Assembly: GCF_030272615.1 (NCBI RefSeq)
Contig: NC_081414.1
Location: 817,852,396 to 817,916,395, forward strand
Reading direction: 5' to 3'
DNA: 64,000 nt
DNA from: Cryptomeria japonica
Lineage: Eukaryota; Streptophyta; Pinopsida; Cupressales; Cupressaceae
Part shown: one piece after another, positions 36,036-48,049 of the stretch
How the letters are laid out: each line of letters begins with the position of its first letter
How positions within the stretch are numbered: the stretch's first letter is position 1
Program-made: the position numbers and the translations under genes
Notes under the pieces: model-generated
What the model saw: the letters and a program-made list of their open reading frames with translations, nothing else
Database searches by the model: none
What the model was told of the DNA's origin: nothing

Positions 36036-36950
36036 AATCTGAAAACAGCTCAGGAGGTCATAGTTTCACATAATAGAGAGGTAGCAGCTTCAAGCACACA
36101 ATCCAAGGAACAATCATTTGAATCAATTTTGTCAAACATGGAAAAACAAATGCAGCTGAAAGATCAAAGAAACAAAGAATATTTTCTATCATGGAAAAAC
36201 AAACAAGAGCAACTTGAAATTGAAAATGAAGAAGCAGATATAGTAGTCGATGTAGTTCACATGTATGCAGAACAAACGTTAGGAACTAGCCTACTTGAAT
36301 CAAAATCACATTCGACTGACATGGACTTAACCAAGGATGATCAGGATTTTCTTATACAAGGTCATTCTAATGAGAGTATCGTTCTAGACATCGACATACA
36401 TACTGAAAACTCTGACATCTCTATCATGACCCCTAATATCTTTGAAACTATTCAACCTGAAGATCCTTTATCCTTAAGCTATCCTGAACCTATGGACTGG
36501 GAAAATGAAGGACATACTGACATTGATACCTTACCTAATGACCATGCCATATCCTTATATCTTGATGAAATAAAACCCGCAACAACTTTCACCAGGGATT
36601 TCGCTAACATATCTTCAAGTCAAATGGATGTCAAATCTCCTAGTCACAAAAGTGAAAATAAAGAAAACAATATCAGGTCTAATGCTGAAAACCATTTCTT
36701 GGTAACATTGGACCAAGAAAAAGTAAAAATAAAGGATGCATCTAACGGTGAAAACCTCCTTGAGGCGCTAGAAGATGGGAGATTTGACACCTTACCTGAA
36801 TGTTATCAAGAGAAGTTATCTATCATAATAGCACCAACAAAGGCAACTATCATTGGCACAATTGATCTGCATCCAACAATCTCTCTATCAGAGCTAGCAA
36901 GGCAAAAATACTTGAAATCATTCAAAAGATGGCAAGTCAATTTTACCTAG
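36021..36950 (+). pseudogene. G1 spacer frame leading into RT
   Basis: 309 codons, acidic, with no recognised domain in the first two thirds. The end (SELARQKYLKSFKRWQVNFT, stop, SYTDIPGFDP) matches the region just before RT in plant gypsy elements, where a W-SYTDMPGLDP-like string is common. The stop is where a Trp is expected. Confidence 0.7.
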
Positions 36951-37233
36951 TCATATACAGACATTCCAGGGTTTGATCCATATCTTACAATACAACACCC
37001 AAATATCAGTCTAGGAGCAAGCATCAATAATAGAACACATCATGGATCAAGAGCAAGCATCAATAAAGGAACACAACATAAATCAAAAACAGGCATTCTA
37101 TTCATCAAAATGGTTGTAGAATGGAATATTACACAACTTCAAGTCTTTGGAGACTCTCAGCTTGTCATTAATCAAATCAATGATGACTATCAAACCAAAG
37201 ATGACAAACTCATGCCTTACAAAAAGATGGTGG
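36951..37233 (+). pseudogene. G1 RT deletion scar joined to RNase H
   Basis: After SYTDIPGFDPYLTIQHP the frame passes through a short tandem duplication (GAGCAAGCATCAATAA twice, 37016-37065) and then reads EWNITQLQVFGDSQLVINQ, an RNase H core with its catalytic Asp. The RT, normally several hundred residues, is gone. The RNase H is interrupted at 37233 by the next insertion and resumes at 46566. Confidence 0.82.
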
Positions 37234-38190
37234 TGTTGGCATTACAATAGAAAGGAGATTGTTGGTATTTCAATAAGGATAATGAGAAGGTTGTTGGAGA
37301 TTGTTGATATAACTAAAGAAGGATGATTATTGTCTTTATAATATTATTTTGTCATTGATGTCAAGAAATTTATTTTCTGATTCAGCATGATGTTGCCATA
37401 TCTTGAGAAGTATGTTTTGATGAGTATTAAGAGGTCAGTAAGTGACACAGAAAGAATGTGATAATGAAGGGGACTAATAAGTTATTCAATGGGCAACTAT
37501 CACTGAGTTAGATAATGATGAGATCATGTTCTTTTGATTGTTTTTATATCCTACATATGTTGTTGATTATAAGTTTAATACTGTACTATGTCACCGAGCA
37601 AAGAACCTAGTCGGTAAACCCTAAGGTTATCGATATCGGTAAAAGAAGGTAGAATGTCTACCGAGTGAAGTTCAGTATTAACCAAGAAACAACTGAGTTA
37701 TAATAGACCACATTGGATGGATAAAATCATTATTTAATGAAGGATGCTGATGAGTTGGAGATGAATAAATGATTGGTATATCGGACAAGAAGTTTGTTAA
37801 GGATCTACGGCAATGGAAAATCAAGAGGAAGATCTACAACACATATTGAACCACAATAACCTAGCACAAGTTCCAAGGCAAGGTAAAACATTTTTCTAAT
37901 CAAAGGATACATTGAACCTAGTCAAGTTTGATGATCTGATGGCTAAGATTGATCATGGGAAATGTGATCAAGGAGATTAAGCAGTTAGAAATTATTTATA
38001 AATAAGGAATTGTTTATGAACAATGCATGTGGACAAATGTATGCACAATGATGCTACATGAATGTTTACTGAGCTCAGAAGCCTTAAGATCTGATTGGAG
38101 AATATATTGAGAAGCCCTCCAAGCCCAACAAGGGACAAGATAAGTCTTATGACAAGATTGTTTTGAGCAAATAGAATCTACTTTAGCATT

Positions 38191-39433
38191 TGTAGCGTCC
38201 TAAAATTGTGACACTTGCAATTTTGACTGCATTTCGGTCTTCACGATGGTGACGCAACACGCAACCTGAATGGAGACCCTGAAACTTGCTCACGACACTA
38301 AAAACTGCATTTTTCAAGCACCCTGGCCTAAACCTCCTTGCACCCTGCTGTCTCGGGAGGTGGGACCAGAGCGCCCAGCGCCCTGGTCCCCCAGGACTAT
38401 GGCGCCCAGTGCCCTAGTCCCTGGGCCTATTTTGGGCCCGGTTTCCTATGAGGACTTCGGGTCTTTTCGTTTGCAAATTGGAAAATTATCTTTCCTGGTC
38501 GGCCTAAGGTTGGAAAAATCAGTCTATCAGCCCTAATTGACAAGTATATAAACTACATTTTTCTCTCTCATTTGGACATAAGACATGATAACACATACAT
38601 GACGGAAAAAGCGTGGAAACTATACTCAAGCATTCAAGCATTCAAGCATTCCTTTCAAGTCTCCATTCAAGGCTAAGTGTTGCATTCAAGACAAGGATTC
38701 AACCATTGAAGAGGAGATCACTTACTACATGCCACAACATACAACAATACAACAAACAACAACATCTAAACCTTCGCACATAAGGATACAAACATCCTTA
38801 GAACAAGGTATTAGTACTTGTTTTACATTACAGTCATTTACATTTACAGCATTTCTCATTACTTGGTTAATTCCAAAACTGGGGTTTGACCTAAAGGCAA
38901 ACCCCTAATCCCTAACCCCCCAATTGTCTTCGCTTTTTTGTGTGTAGGTTGCAGGTATGCGGCTGAAATTGAAGATCTGGAATCCTTGTGCAGAGACGAA
39001 CAGATCCCCCTTCGTTTCGCGGATTTTTCGGAAGACCGTGGCGCCGGGCGCCATCGTCCTGACAACTTTTGCTCAAATTTGCAGGACAGCGCTGTATCGA
39101 CATTTTATTGCTAATTCCAGGTCCACAGCTTCATACTATATCCCGAACTCAGTTTATAAGGGAATCTTTATCACTTTCTATGCATTCCTAGCTTAATTCT
39201 CCTATGCACATTCTTTACAAAAGAGGGTAGCCTTGCTTTCTTAACCCTTGAAATTCATTTAGCATCCAATCTTGCATTGTGTGGGATTGGATCTTGTGAG
39301 TTTCAACCCCTCTTTTGAATGTAAAGTCTCTCCCCTAAGTGAAAACCATCAACCCTAGCGATCTCCCTTCTCTCTCCTCGGAGTTGGAAGAGGGGAGAGC
39401 AACTAGGGTTCGATTGTGATTTTCCGCTTTACA
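38191..39433 (+). repeat. G2 5' LTR
   Basis: 1243 bp. The TATA-like TATATAAAC lies near 38546. The GC-rich palindromic repeat is at 38363-38424, and a GGACCGTGGCGCC palindrome is near 39034. Confidence 0.93.
38363..38424. repeat. GC-rich palindromic minisatellite, two units
   Basis: Units of about 31 bp built from GGCGCCCAGCGCCCTGGTCC-like sequence. The 3' LTR has one more unit at 44942-45033. Each unit can fold on itself (GACCAGGGCGC with GCGCCCTGGTC). Confidence 0.8.
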
Positions 39434-39436
39434 TTT

Positions 39437-39455
39437 TGGTGAACCCGACGTGAAC
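39437..39455 (+). other. G2 primer-binding site
   Basis: TGGTGAACCCGACGTGAAC three bases after the 5' LTR. Confidence 0.82.
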
Positions 39456-40607
39456 ATCCTTTCTGATTTTTCATGCTTAGATCTGAAAAAATTGATTACA
39501 TTTCCATGTTTGATCTTTTGCAAAATTTTAGAGGTGATTGCATAAAAACCCTAAAATTTCTTTTTAGTAATTGAACTTGTGAAATATTTAATTGTTAATG
39601 CTTGTTTCAGATCTGCCATTCTATTACAAATTATCAATTCATATCTATGCTTTAATTTTGAAAATTAAGTGGTTAAGTGTCAAAACCCTAATTTTTGAAA
39701 CCCTCTTGATTCAACCTTTGTCCGACAATTTCACTGATCAAAACATCTCCAAATCAGCTGTAACTTTGGATTCCGCAATAAAATCACAATATCTTTCATC
39801 CTTGAAAATTTGGAAAAAAGTTGCGAGGACCGTGTGCACTCCGAGCGCCATCGTCCCCGACATTTTTTTCGAAATTTCGGGAGCGAGATCTTACTGTATT
39901 TTCCTGCTAAAATCCAGAATTTTGGCTGATTTTATCAATTATAACACTTTCAAATTTACAGTCAAAGTTGGTCTTGTGATTGCTTGGTTTAAGGCTTCTA
40001 ATCATTCAAAAATCATCGAAATTGAAATTTTGTGTCAAAATTGTGTTCTTACTGCCCTAAATCTGAAAAGTGTGTTTGCATTCATTCGAAATTTCAGTGC
40101 TTTATTCAAATTCTTGCAATTTGTGACTTTTGAAATTAAGTGCTTAATTACAACAACTTTGATTTCCGCTTTCAAAATTGAATTTTGTGTGAAATTGAGT
40201 CAATTTTTAAATTTCAAAACTTGCATTGCTTTTGACATTCCCTCTAAAATCATAAAATTCAATATTTCAGTTTCCCTCTCTTTTTCAAAATTCAAATTTT
40301 TGCATTTTTCGACAATCTGGGTAGGGTTCAATTTCGAGATTGCAACTTTAATTTGGCCTATCTACAGATCGTAAAATCACTCAATTTTTTCAGATTATCT
40401 CTAAAATCATCATACCTTTCATCCCTGCAAATTTCAAAAAAAGTTGCAAGGACCGTGTTGCACTCCAAGCGCCACGGTCCCGGACATTTTTTTCAAAATT
40501 TCGGGAGACTGTCGTGATTGCATTTAACAGCTTAAATCTGGAAGATTGGCTGATTTTACTGAAAATTGCTACCTCTAAATTCAAAATTTTCTCTCTCTTT
40601 CTAGTGC
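39456..40607 (+). other. G2 untranslated leader with repeated palindromic module
   Basis: 1.15 kb, AT-rich. A module of about 130 bp occurs twice (about 39735-39905 and 40380-40520): AAAAGTTGC, then a GGACCGTG...GGTCC-type palindrome, then GACATTTTTTTC and AAATTTCGGGAG. An open frame at 39592-40374 has only biased AT-rich codons and I do not call it a gene. Confidence 0.65.
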
Positions 40608-43600
40608 ATGAGTTTTACAAAAATAAGCCCTACTTACACTATTCCCGTTAGACGAAGCCGTAGAATTAAGTCTTTCCGAGGTTTAACTACCGAGGAGATG
40701 GAACCTAATTTGAATAGCCTTTTTAACAAGGACATGGGTAATTCCTCTAATCCTCCTAATGATGAAGAAGCTCTCCATGAGGTTTCTGTAGAACAACTTT
40801 CAAAATTGGATAACCAATTTGATGATTTTCACCAATGGATGTCTCATGAGTATCCCGATAGTCAAGCTCTTCCTTTAATTGAGGGTCTAAAACGCATGCT
40901 TCAAAGTGATAAGAATGGAATTGATATTTTGCGTGGTATTGCACACATTGTGGATTCAAATGTGATGCCTATGAAGATTTGTGCCAAAACTTTAGGTTAT
41001 ACACAACCTCCCACACAAGTTAATCATTCTATTCCTTTGACAACTTCTATTGCTAGCATACCCACCTTTACATCAAACATAATGGCTACTTCTATACAAG
41101 ATATTCCCCCTGTGGTTACTAGTCATGGGGGCAATCCTTCTTCTTCAATTAACCCTATTCCTTCATTCAATCCGACTTCTTCATTCATTCCTTCAATGAG
41201 TGTTCCTATTACATCTTCACAAATGAACATGACGCAAGGGGGCAATTCATTTAACCATTCCATTCCTCCTTGTAGTGTTCCTCTTGTCCAATCATCCCCT
41301 ATGATTGACTATCATAGGGTCCCACCACCTTACTCTCTACCTTCTTTCAATAAGATCACACCTCCATCTCATTCTAACACCCCTAATATGAATTCTTCGA
41401 CTGAAGCGACCATTAACAATCTTGCACAAACTGTCTCTTCTTTACAGCAACAAATTGCCTCTATGAATCAATCTAAGTTTAGTGTGCCCACATTTGATGT
41501 TGCAAGCCCACTTTCTCTTGACATTGTTTGAGCTATCCCTCCTAAACATGTTGAAATCCTGCATTTGGAACTTTATAATGGTAAAGGAGATCCTCTAACA
41601 CATGTTAAGACATTTCAAACCATTTGTACCGATTTTGCTTATGACCCAAGGTTGCTTGTGAAACTGTTTACTAGAACATTAAGAGATAAAGCCCTACAAT
41701 GGTATTGCTCGTTGCCTTCTTATTCTATTACTTCTTTCGAACAACTTGCAAATGCTTTCATTCAACAATTTCAAAACAATATAAGTCCTAAAGTTACTTT
41801 GATTGATTTAATGCATTGTAGACAAGGTGTTAAAGAAAAAGTGACTGATTTCATTGGTAGATATAAGCATTTGTATGCTCAAATTTCTTTTCCAGTGCCT
41901 GATAATGATATTCAAAGAATCTTTATTTCTAATTTACAAAAAGATATTCGAGACAAACTTCTATTTTCTGAGTTTACTTCTTTCCAACAGTTGTGTGCAA
42001 CTCTTCACAATTATCAACTGACTGTGAGTCAAATGGAACAATCACATCCTATGGCTCCGAGTGATAAGGGTGATATTAGTCAACAACCATTTGGGAAGTT
42101 TAAACCGAACAGAGATTCCATCAAATTTAATGAAAACATCATCAACAACAATATGAATGCAGCATCAAGTGTGCCTCCTATTTCTAAATTTTTCAAAGAA
42201 AGAAAGTATACTCCTTTGAATGAATCATTTCATAGTATTATGAATAAGTTATTGGAACAAAATGTGCTTACTCTTCCTCCTATAAGGCAAATTGATCCTG
42301 CAAAGATTACTTCACCTTATTTTGATAACAAAGCTTTTTGTCACTTTCATCGTCAGCCTGGGCATGATACTGAAAAATGTTTCTCTTTAAAGGGTAAGAT
42401 TCAAGATTTGATTGATAATAATACTATCTCTGTTTCTGGAGTGAATGATAAAGGCAACACATCTGTAGCTCCTCCTAACCAAAATCTTCAGATTTTTACT
42501 GATCCATTACCTTCTTATACCTCTAATGCGATTGAGGCTAATGATTCCTCTCTCTCATCTGATGGTCTTGTGTCTATGACTCTGAATGTGATTAACTTTG
42601 TAGAGCAGCAAGAAAACCCTAAAGAACCTTCCATCACATTTGATTCTAGTGAAACCATTAGGGCACCTGATGGTCCTTTATACATAGTTGCAAAGGTTAA
42701 GAATACACCTTGTTGTGGAGTGCTTATTGATCCTTTGTGCATGGTTAATGTTATTACTGAAGAATTTCTTTTTACTTTGCAATTGAATCAAGTGATCTAT
42801 GACAAAACAGATGTGGTTGTGAAATTATTTCATGCATTTTCTTCTCCTGCGATTGGTTCTATTACATTGCCTATTGAGGTCCATAACAAATCTCTTGATG
42901 TAAACTTTGCTATTATTCCTTCTTCTGAACAATTTCATGTGAAGCTTGGCTATCCTTGGCTATCTTCCATGAAAGCTATTGCTTCTCCTATTCACAAGTG
43001 TTTGAAATTTCCCCATAATGGTGAAGTTGTTACTGTCAATCATAGTCTCTTTAAACCAGCTGAAAGAACTTTTAGTGTTCCTATTGATTACTTTTGGCCT
43101 AAACAATTCCAATCTCTTCCTTCGCGAAGTGATCATCTTTTCAAATCTTATCAAAAGTGGAAAACAGATATGATCTTATCTTTAAGTGAACCTAGAACAC
43201 CTAAACTTGACATTCCTATCATTCTTGAGAAGGAAGTTCTTCCTTTGAAAGATAAAACTAATGTCTTTCCTCAAGAAGATTCCCAACCCATCCCTATGGA
43301 TGTGACTATGTCTATGCCCAATAAACCTTCTAAAAATAGACCTATACCTCCTCGTCATGATGGACTTGGTCTTCTTCCTAAACCAAAAATTCCTCCTTTA
43401 TATGGAGCAGTTCCTCCTCCTTCCTTCTATAGAGAGAAGAGACTTTCTTCTTCTCCTATTATCCAACCTAAGAGACCACAACCTAAACACCCAAGTGATA
43501 AGGATGAGAACATTCCTCCTCCTCAATCTTCTACACTTCCTACTAAGACTAGACAAAATCGTTCTGCAAGTGAATGCCGACGAAAGCGTCGTCTTAGGGC

Positions 43601-44024
43601 TCAAGCAGCTGCTTCTCAAACTTTACAATCTCCAAAAACACCTTCAACAAGCATTATTCCATTTTCTCCTTAGCCAAAAATTGAGCCTAAATCTCCTAAA
43701 CATAAGATGTATGATGGTCTTGATCCTGTGCGAGTTAAAGATCCTATTTTTATAAATCTTGATGATGATATAGATGAAAATGTTATTTCTTCTGATAGTG
43801 AATACAAACTTGTTGATATTGATAACCATTTATTTAATGAATTTTCTAAAGCACTTATCCTAGCTCCTAGACAAGAACAATGTGGCTCGGAACATGAACA
43901 TAGCCCTTGTTTGGATCTTGTGATAGCTCCATCTGCTGTGTTGGATGTTCCTCCTCTAGCGTGTTCCCTGCCTTCCCGAAACATTGATCAGCAAGATCGA
44001 GGGGTAGATGACGTGCTAGACTAG
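40608..44024 (+). pseudogene. G2 gag with protease-like domain, two in-frame stops
   Basis: One frame of 1138 codons. Starts MSFTKISPTYTIPVRRSRR. TGA at 41529-41531 (expected Arg CGA) and TAG at 43671-43673 interrupt it. Residues from about 320 form a Retrotrans_gag domain (LELYNGKGDPLTHVKTFQ, KALQWYCSLP, MHCRQGVKEKVTDFI). Then comes a single zinc-type motif (CHFHRQPGHDTEKC), then a retropepsin-like fold (VLIDPLCMVNVITEEF, LGYPWLSSM) in which the usual DxG is DPL, so cleavage activity is doubtful. A proline-rich, basic C-terminal region and an acidic tail follow. No RT. Confidence 0.9.
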
Positions 44025-44754
44025 TTACATTAGCATAGCAGATTCTCCCCTCCTCTCTTTTGTTGCTTCTTCTATATGTTATTCTCATTCTTCTATTTGT
44101 TGTCCTTAGTGTTGTCTACTTGAGGACGATGCAAAGCATTGAGATCTCTTTTGGTCTCTCTCATGTTGACTCAAAAGATACATGTGTTCCCTTCTTCTAG
44201 GTGACCTTCCTTGATTGGGGAATGAAGAACAATTATGCATACATACATATGATATATATACATGACTTATCATACAGCATACTAACCCCGAGGATAGCGA
44301 AGTCACCTTGTGCTTTGTGTTTTGTGTCTATTATCCTTGGGTTTATCTCACACTTGGGGGCTAAATCTTTGTGATAACGTGCTCCTTTCCTTTCTCATTT
44401 CTTATGTGTATCACTACATTAAAACAATCACCCCCGTTGAGGCGTGTGTGATCGCTTTAACATAGGGGGGCATACACCCTGTCTATCCTTTCAAGATACT
44501 TGAAAATTTCTTGGCGAACTTAGCTTTGCCTTGAAAATTTTTGGTATTTCTTTTGCATGACTCATAGTGAGGGAACCTTACTACAGACAGTCATGGTTCT
44601 CCCTCGTGATCTTCCCTTTTACTTTGTCAATCGAAGTCGTAAGATCCTTAGTCCACTAGGGGCTTGGTGTGTCTTTCCTCCTTGACGTGGTGAAAGTCTT
44701 TCAATGTTGTTTCCTTGTACTTTACCGGAAGTATGAGCATACATACTCCCGCTA
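44025..44754 (+). other. G2 3' untranslated region
   Basis: No coding frame. Several phrases of the type CTTGGGGGCTAAAT resemble the polypurine tract. Confidence 0.6.
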
Positions 44755-44768
44755 AAGTGGGGGCTAAA
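44755..44768 (+). other. G2 polypurine tract
   Basis: AAAGTGGGGGCTAAA directly before the 3' LTR. Confidence 0.85.
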
Positions 44769-46042
44769 TGTAGCATCCTAAAATTGCGACACTTGCAATT
44801 TTGACTGCATTTCGGTCTTCACGATGGCGACGCAACACGCAACCTGAATGGAGACCCTGAAACTTGCTCACGACACTAAAAACTGCATTTTTCAAGCACC
44901 CTGGCCTGAACCTCCTTGCACCCTGCTGTCCCGGGAGGTGCGACCAGAGTGCTCAGCGTCCTGGTCCTTCAGGACCAGGGCGCTTAGCGTCCTGGTCCCC
45001 CAAGACCATGGCACCTAGCGCCCTGGTCCCTGGGCCTATTTTGGGCCCGGTTTCCTATGAGGACTTCGGGTCTTTTCATTTGCAAATTGGAAAATTATCT
45101 TTCTTGGTCGGCCTAAGGTCGGAAAAATCAGTCTATCAGCCCTAATTGACAAGTATATAAACTACATTTTTCTCTCTCATTTGGACATAAGACATGATAA
45201 CACATACATGACGGAAAAAGCGTGGAAACTATACTCAAGCATTCAAGCATTCAAGCATTCCTTTCAAGTCTCCATTCAAGGCTAAGTGTTGCATTCAAGA
45301 CAAGGATTCAACCATTGAAGAGGAGATCACTTACTACATGCTACAACATACAACAATACAACAAACAACAACATCTAAACCTTCGCACATAAGGATACAA
45401 ACATCCTTAGAACAAGGTATTAGTACTTGTTTTACATTACAGTCATTTACATTTACAGCATTTCTCATTACTTGGTTAATTCCAAAACCGGGGTTTGACC
45501 TAAAGGCAAACCCCTAATCCCTAACCCCCCAATCGTCTTCAATTTTTTGTATGTAGGTTGCAGGTATGCGGCTGAAATTGAAGATCTGGAATCCTTGTGC
45601 AGAGACGAACAGATCCCCCTTCATTTCGCGGATTTTTCGGAGGACCGTGGCGCCGGGCGCCATTGTCCTGACAACTTTTTCTCAAATTTGCAGGACAGCG
45701 CCGTATCGACATTTTACTACTAATTCCAGGTCCGCAGCTTCATATTATATCCCGAACTCAGTTTATAAGTGAATCTTTATCACTTTCTATGCATTCCTAG
45801 CTTAATTCTCCTATGCACATTCTTTACAAAAGAGGGTAGCCTTGCTTTCTTAACCCTTGAAATTCATTTAGCATCCAATCTTGCATTGTGTGGGATTGGA
45901 TCTTGTGAGTTTCAACCCCTCTTTTGAATGTAAAGTCTCTCCCCTAAGTGAAAACCATCAACCCTAGCGATCTCCCTTCTCTCTCCTCGGAGTTGGAAGA
46001 GGGGAGAACAACTAGGGTTCGATTGCGATTTTCCGCTTTACA
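44769..46042 (+). repeat. G2 3' LTR
   Basis: 1274 bp. Same order as the 5' LTR, with one extra 31-bp GC-rich unit in 44942-45033. Confidence 0.93.
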
Positions 46043-46565
46043 ACATTTCAGATGTGAAGTTGCAGATATATTTTACTACTATTATTTATTTTATAAGTGA
46101 TAGAAAATCTCTTAACCAAGTGGACCTAACAGTCTTATTTGTAAACCCTCTAGCAAGGTAACATTCTAAATGAGTGTTTGAAAGCCTTTGACAAGGTCAC
46201 TTCTAACAAAGTGCAAGACTCTAACAAGTCTAAGGGAAATCCCTTAACAGAGTCACATCTAGCAATGTGTTTGTAATCTTTAACAGGATTAACTTTTAAC
46301 TGAGCATACTCTAGAAGGGTATATTTCTTAGTGGGTCCGAAATCCCATAGTGGTTTTTCCCTATTTGGGTTTCCACGTTATATCTAGTATCATATGTGTT
46401 GTAATGTTATCTATCCATGAGTTTGAATGTTTTACAGTTTGGGTTATGTATTGAGAAGTATAAGCTACCGAGGTTGAATCTGTTGAATATATTGAAGATT
46501 AAGTTTGTATGATTCACCCCCCCCTCTCATCTTATTAATGTTTGGCATCAGAGCTTTACAGGTGG

Positions 46566-48049
46566 ATGATATCAAGAAGTGCTTTGTAGAAATAACTTTT
46601 GAACAGATTCTAAGAAATGACAATAAAGTAGCAGACGCCATTGCTACACTTGCTTCTCTATTGTAGACATAGGAAAATCAACAACATTATGAATTCCTGG
46701 TTGAAGAGTTGTTTCATCCTGCCTTTAATTGTCCTGATTCCCAAACCATCTGTCAATTTATTGGACACAATTCCTCCCACTATGGCCAAACTTACACATA
46801 CTTGAAAGACAATATCCTACCTCCTGACTTATCAAAGAACCAAAAGAGAAACTTTATTCACCAATCTTCCCATTATACTCTTGTTGTGGATACCCTGTAT
46901 AAACGAGGTCTAGACGGTACTCTCTTAAGATGTCTCGAACAAGAAGAATTTGAGAAGGCCTTACATGAAGTCCATAATGACATTTGTGGCACTCATTCAA
47001 GTGGTCTTACCCTTTCAAAAAAACTCATACATTTGGGCTACTATTGGCCGACTATGGAACGAGATTCTTTTAAGATAGCAAGAACATGCAAACAATGTCA
47101 AATCCATGGGAACTTGATCCATGCACCAGCACAAGAACTACATGCTTTAGCAACATCTTGGCATTTTTGTCAATGGGGACTTGATCTAGTAGGAAAGATA
47201 AATCCTTCCTCATCTAATGGAGACAAATTCATTCTTGTAGCTACAAAATATTTTACAAAATGGATTGAGGTGATACCTCTCATCAATATCACAGGAAAAC
47301 AAATTGTTGCATTTATCTTGAACTATATCATCTGTCGCTATGGAATACCAATGACCATTATCACTGATAATGGGTGACCATTCAAGAATCAAGATGTACA
47401 AGAGCTATGTGAGAAGTTCAAAATCCAGCACAAATTCTCCACACCATATTATCCATAAGGAAATGGGAAGGCAAAAGCATCTAACAAAACTATACTGAAA
47501 ATCCTCAAAAAGATAGTGAACGATGTCGGGAAAGATTGGCATATTCAACTGAACCCTGCTCTATGGGCTTACCACACTAGTATCCACACACCGATAGGTG
47601 CCACACCTTTCTCTCTTGTATATGGATCAGAAGCCATATTGCCAATCGAAGTAGAGATACCCTCTCTACGTGTATCACTAAAAGGTCTCATCCCAGATGA
47701 AGAACAACAAGTATCTAGACTACAAGAGTTAGAACTGATCCATGAAGGTAGACACAATGCCTTTGATCATCTAAAGGTATATCGACAAAGAATGTGTCGG
47801 AGCTATAATCATAAGGTTAAACCATGAATCTTTCAAGTGGGAGAACTAGTGCTAAAAGAAAATCCACGCAACCAGGCAAATTGAGAAAAGAAAGACAAAT
47901 TTGAACCAAACTGGTTAGGTCTGTTTGTGGTCACAACAGTATTTGGATTAGGAGCATATCAGCTATCAACACAGGACGACAATCAACTCGAGGAACCTAT
48001 CAATAGAATGCACCTGAAAAAGTTCTATGTCTGTAAAAATAAAAAATAA
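46566..48049 (+). pseudogene. G1 RNase H end and integrase, four in-frame stops
   Basis: Resumes after the GGTGG duplication: FVEITFEQILRNDNKVADA ends RNase H. Integrase follows with its zinc site (EVHNDICGTHSS with C-KQC), GYYWPTM, the core D in WGLDLVGKI, the second D in ITDNG, NKTILKILKK and PALWAYHTS. A C-terminal FQVGELVLKENPRN and NRMHLKKFYV end the frame at TAA 48047-48049. Stops at 47375-47377, about 47457, 47825-47827 and about 47884 all fit C-to-T change of Arg or Gln codons. No frameshift was seen. Confidence 0.9.

Larger units (their letters stand above)
38191..46042 (+). mobile_element. Ty3/gypsy G2, gag-protease-only element
   Basis: Both LTRs run TGTAGC...CTTTACA. The flanks are GCATT (38186-38190) and ACATT (46043-46047), a 5-bp duplication with one transition. 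The interior has a PBS, a 1.15-kb leader, one gag/protease frame, a 0.74-kb untranslated tail and a PPT. There is no RT, RNase H or integrase between the LTRs and no space for them. LTRs are about 98% alike by eye apart from a 31-bp repeat unit. The layout fits the TR-GAG class of non-autonomous elements. Confidence 0.92.
37234..46560 (+). mobile_element. Copia LTR-like insertion with PPT- and PBS-like ends, split by G2
   Basis: Flanked by GGTGG at 37229-37233 and 46561-46565 within the G1 RNase H. Net length is about 1.47 kb (37234-38190 and 46048-46560). The left end TGTTGGCATTACAATAG is followed by AAAGGAGAT, then TGTTGGTATTTCAATAAGG, a GGAGAT again, then TGTTGATATAAC. The right end has the Copia-type CTCTCATC block, then TGGCATCAGAGC, a Copia primer-site-like string, and stops at TTTACA. 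No coding interior is present. Confidence 0.78.

Noticed and set aside
39592-40374. 260-codon open frame in the G2 leader
   Set aside because: Composition follows the AT-rich leader, there is no recognisable domain, and the same leader region in G3 has no matching frame. Probably chance.
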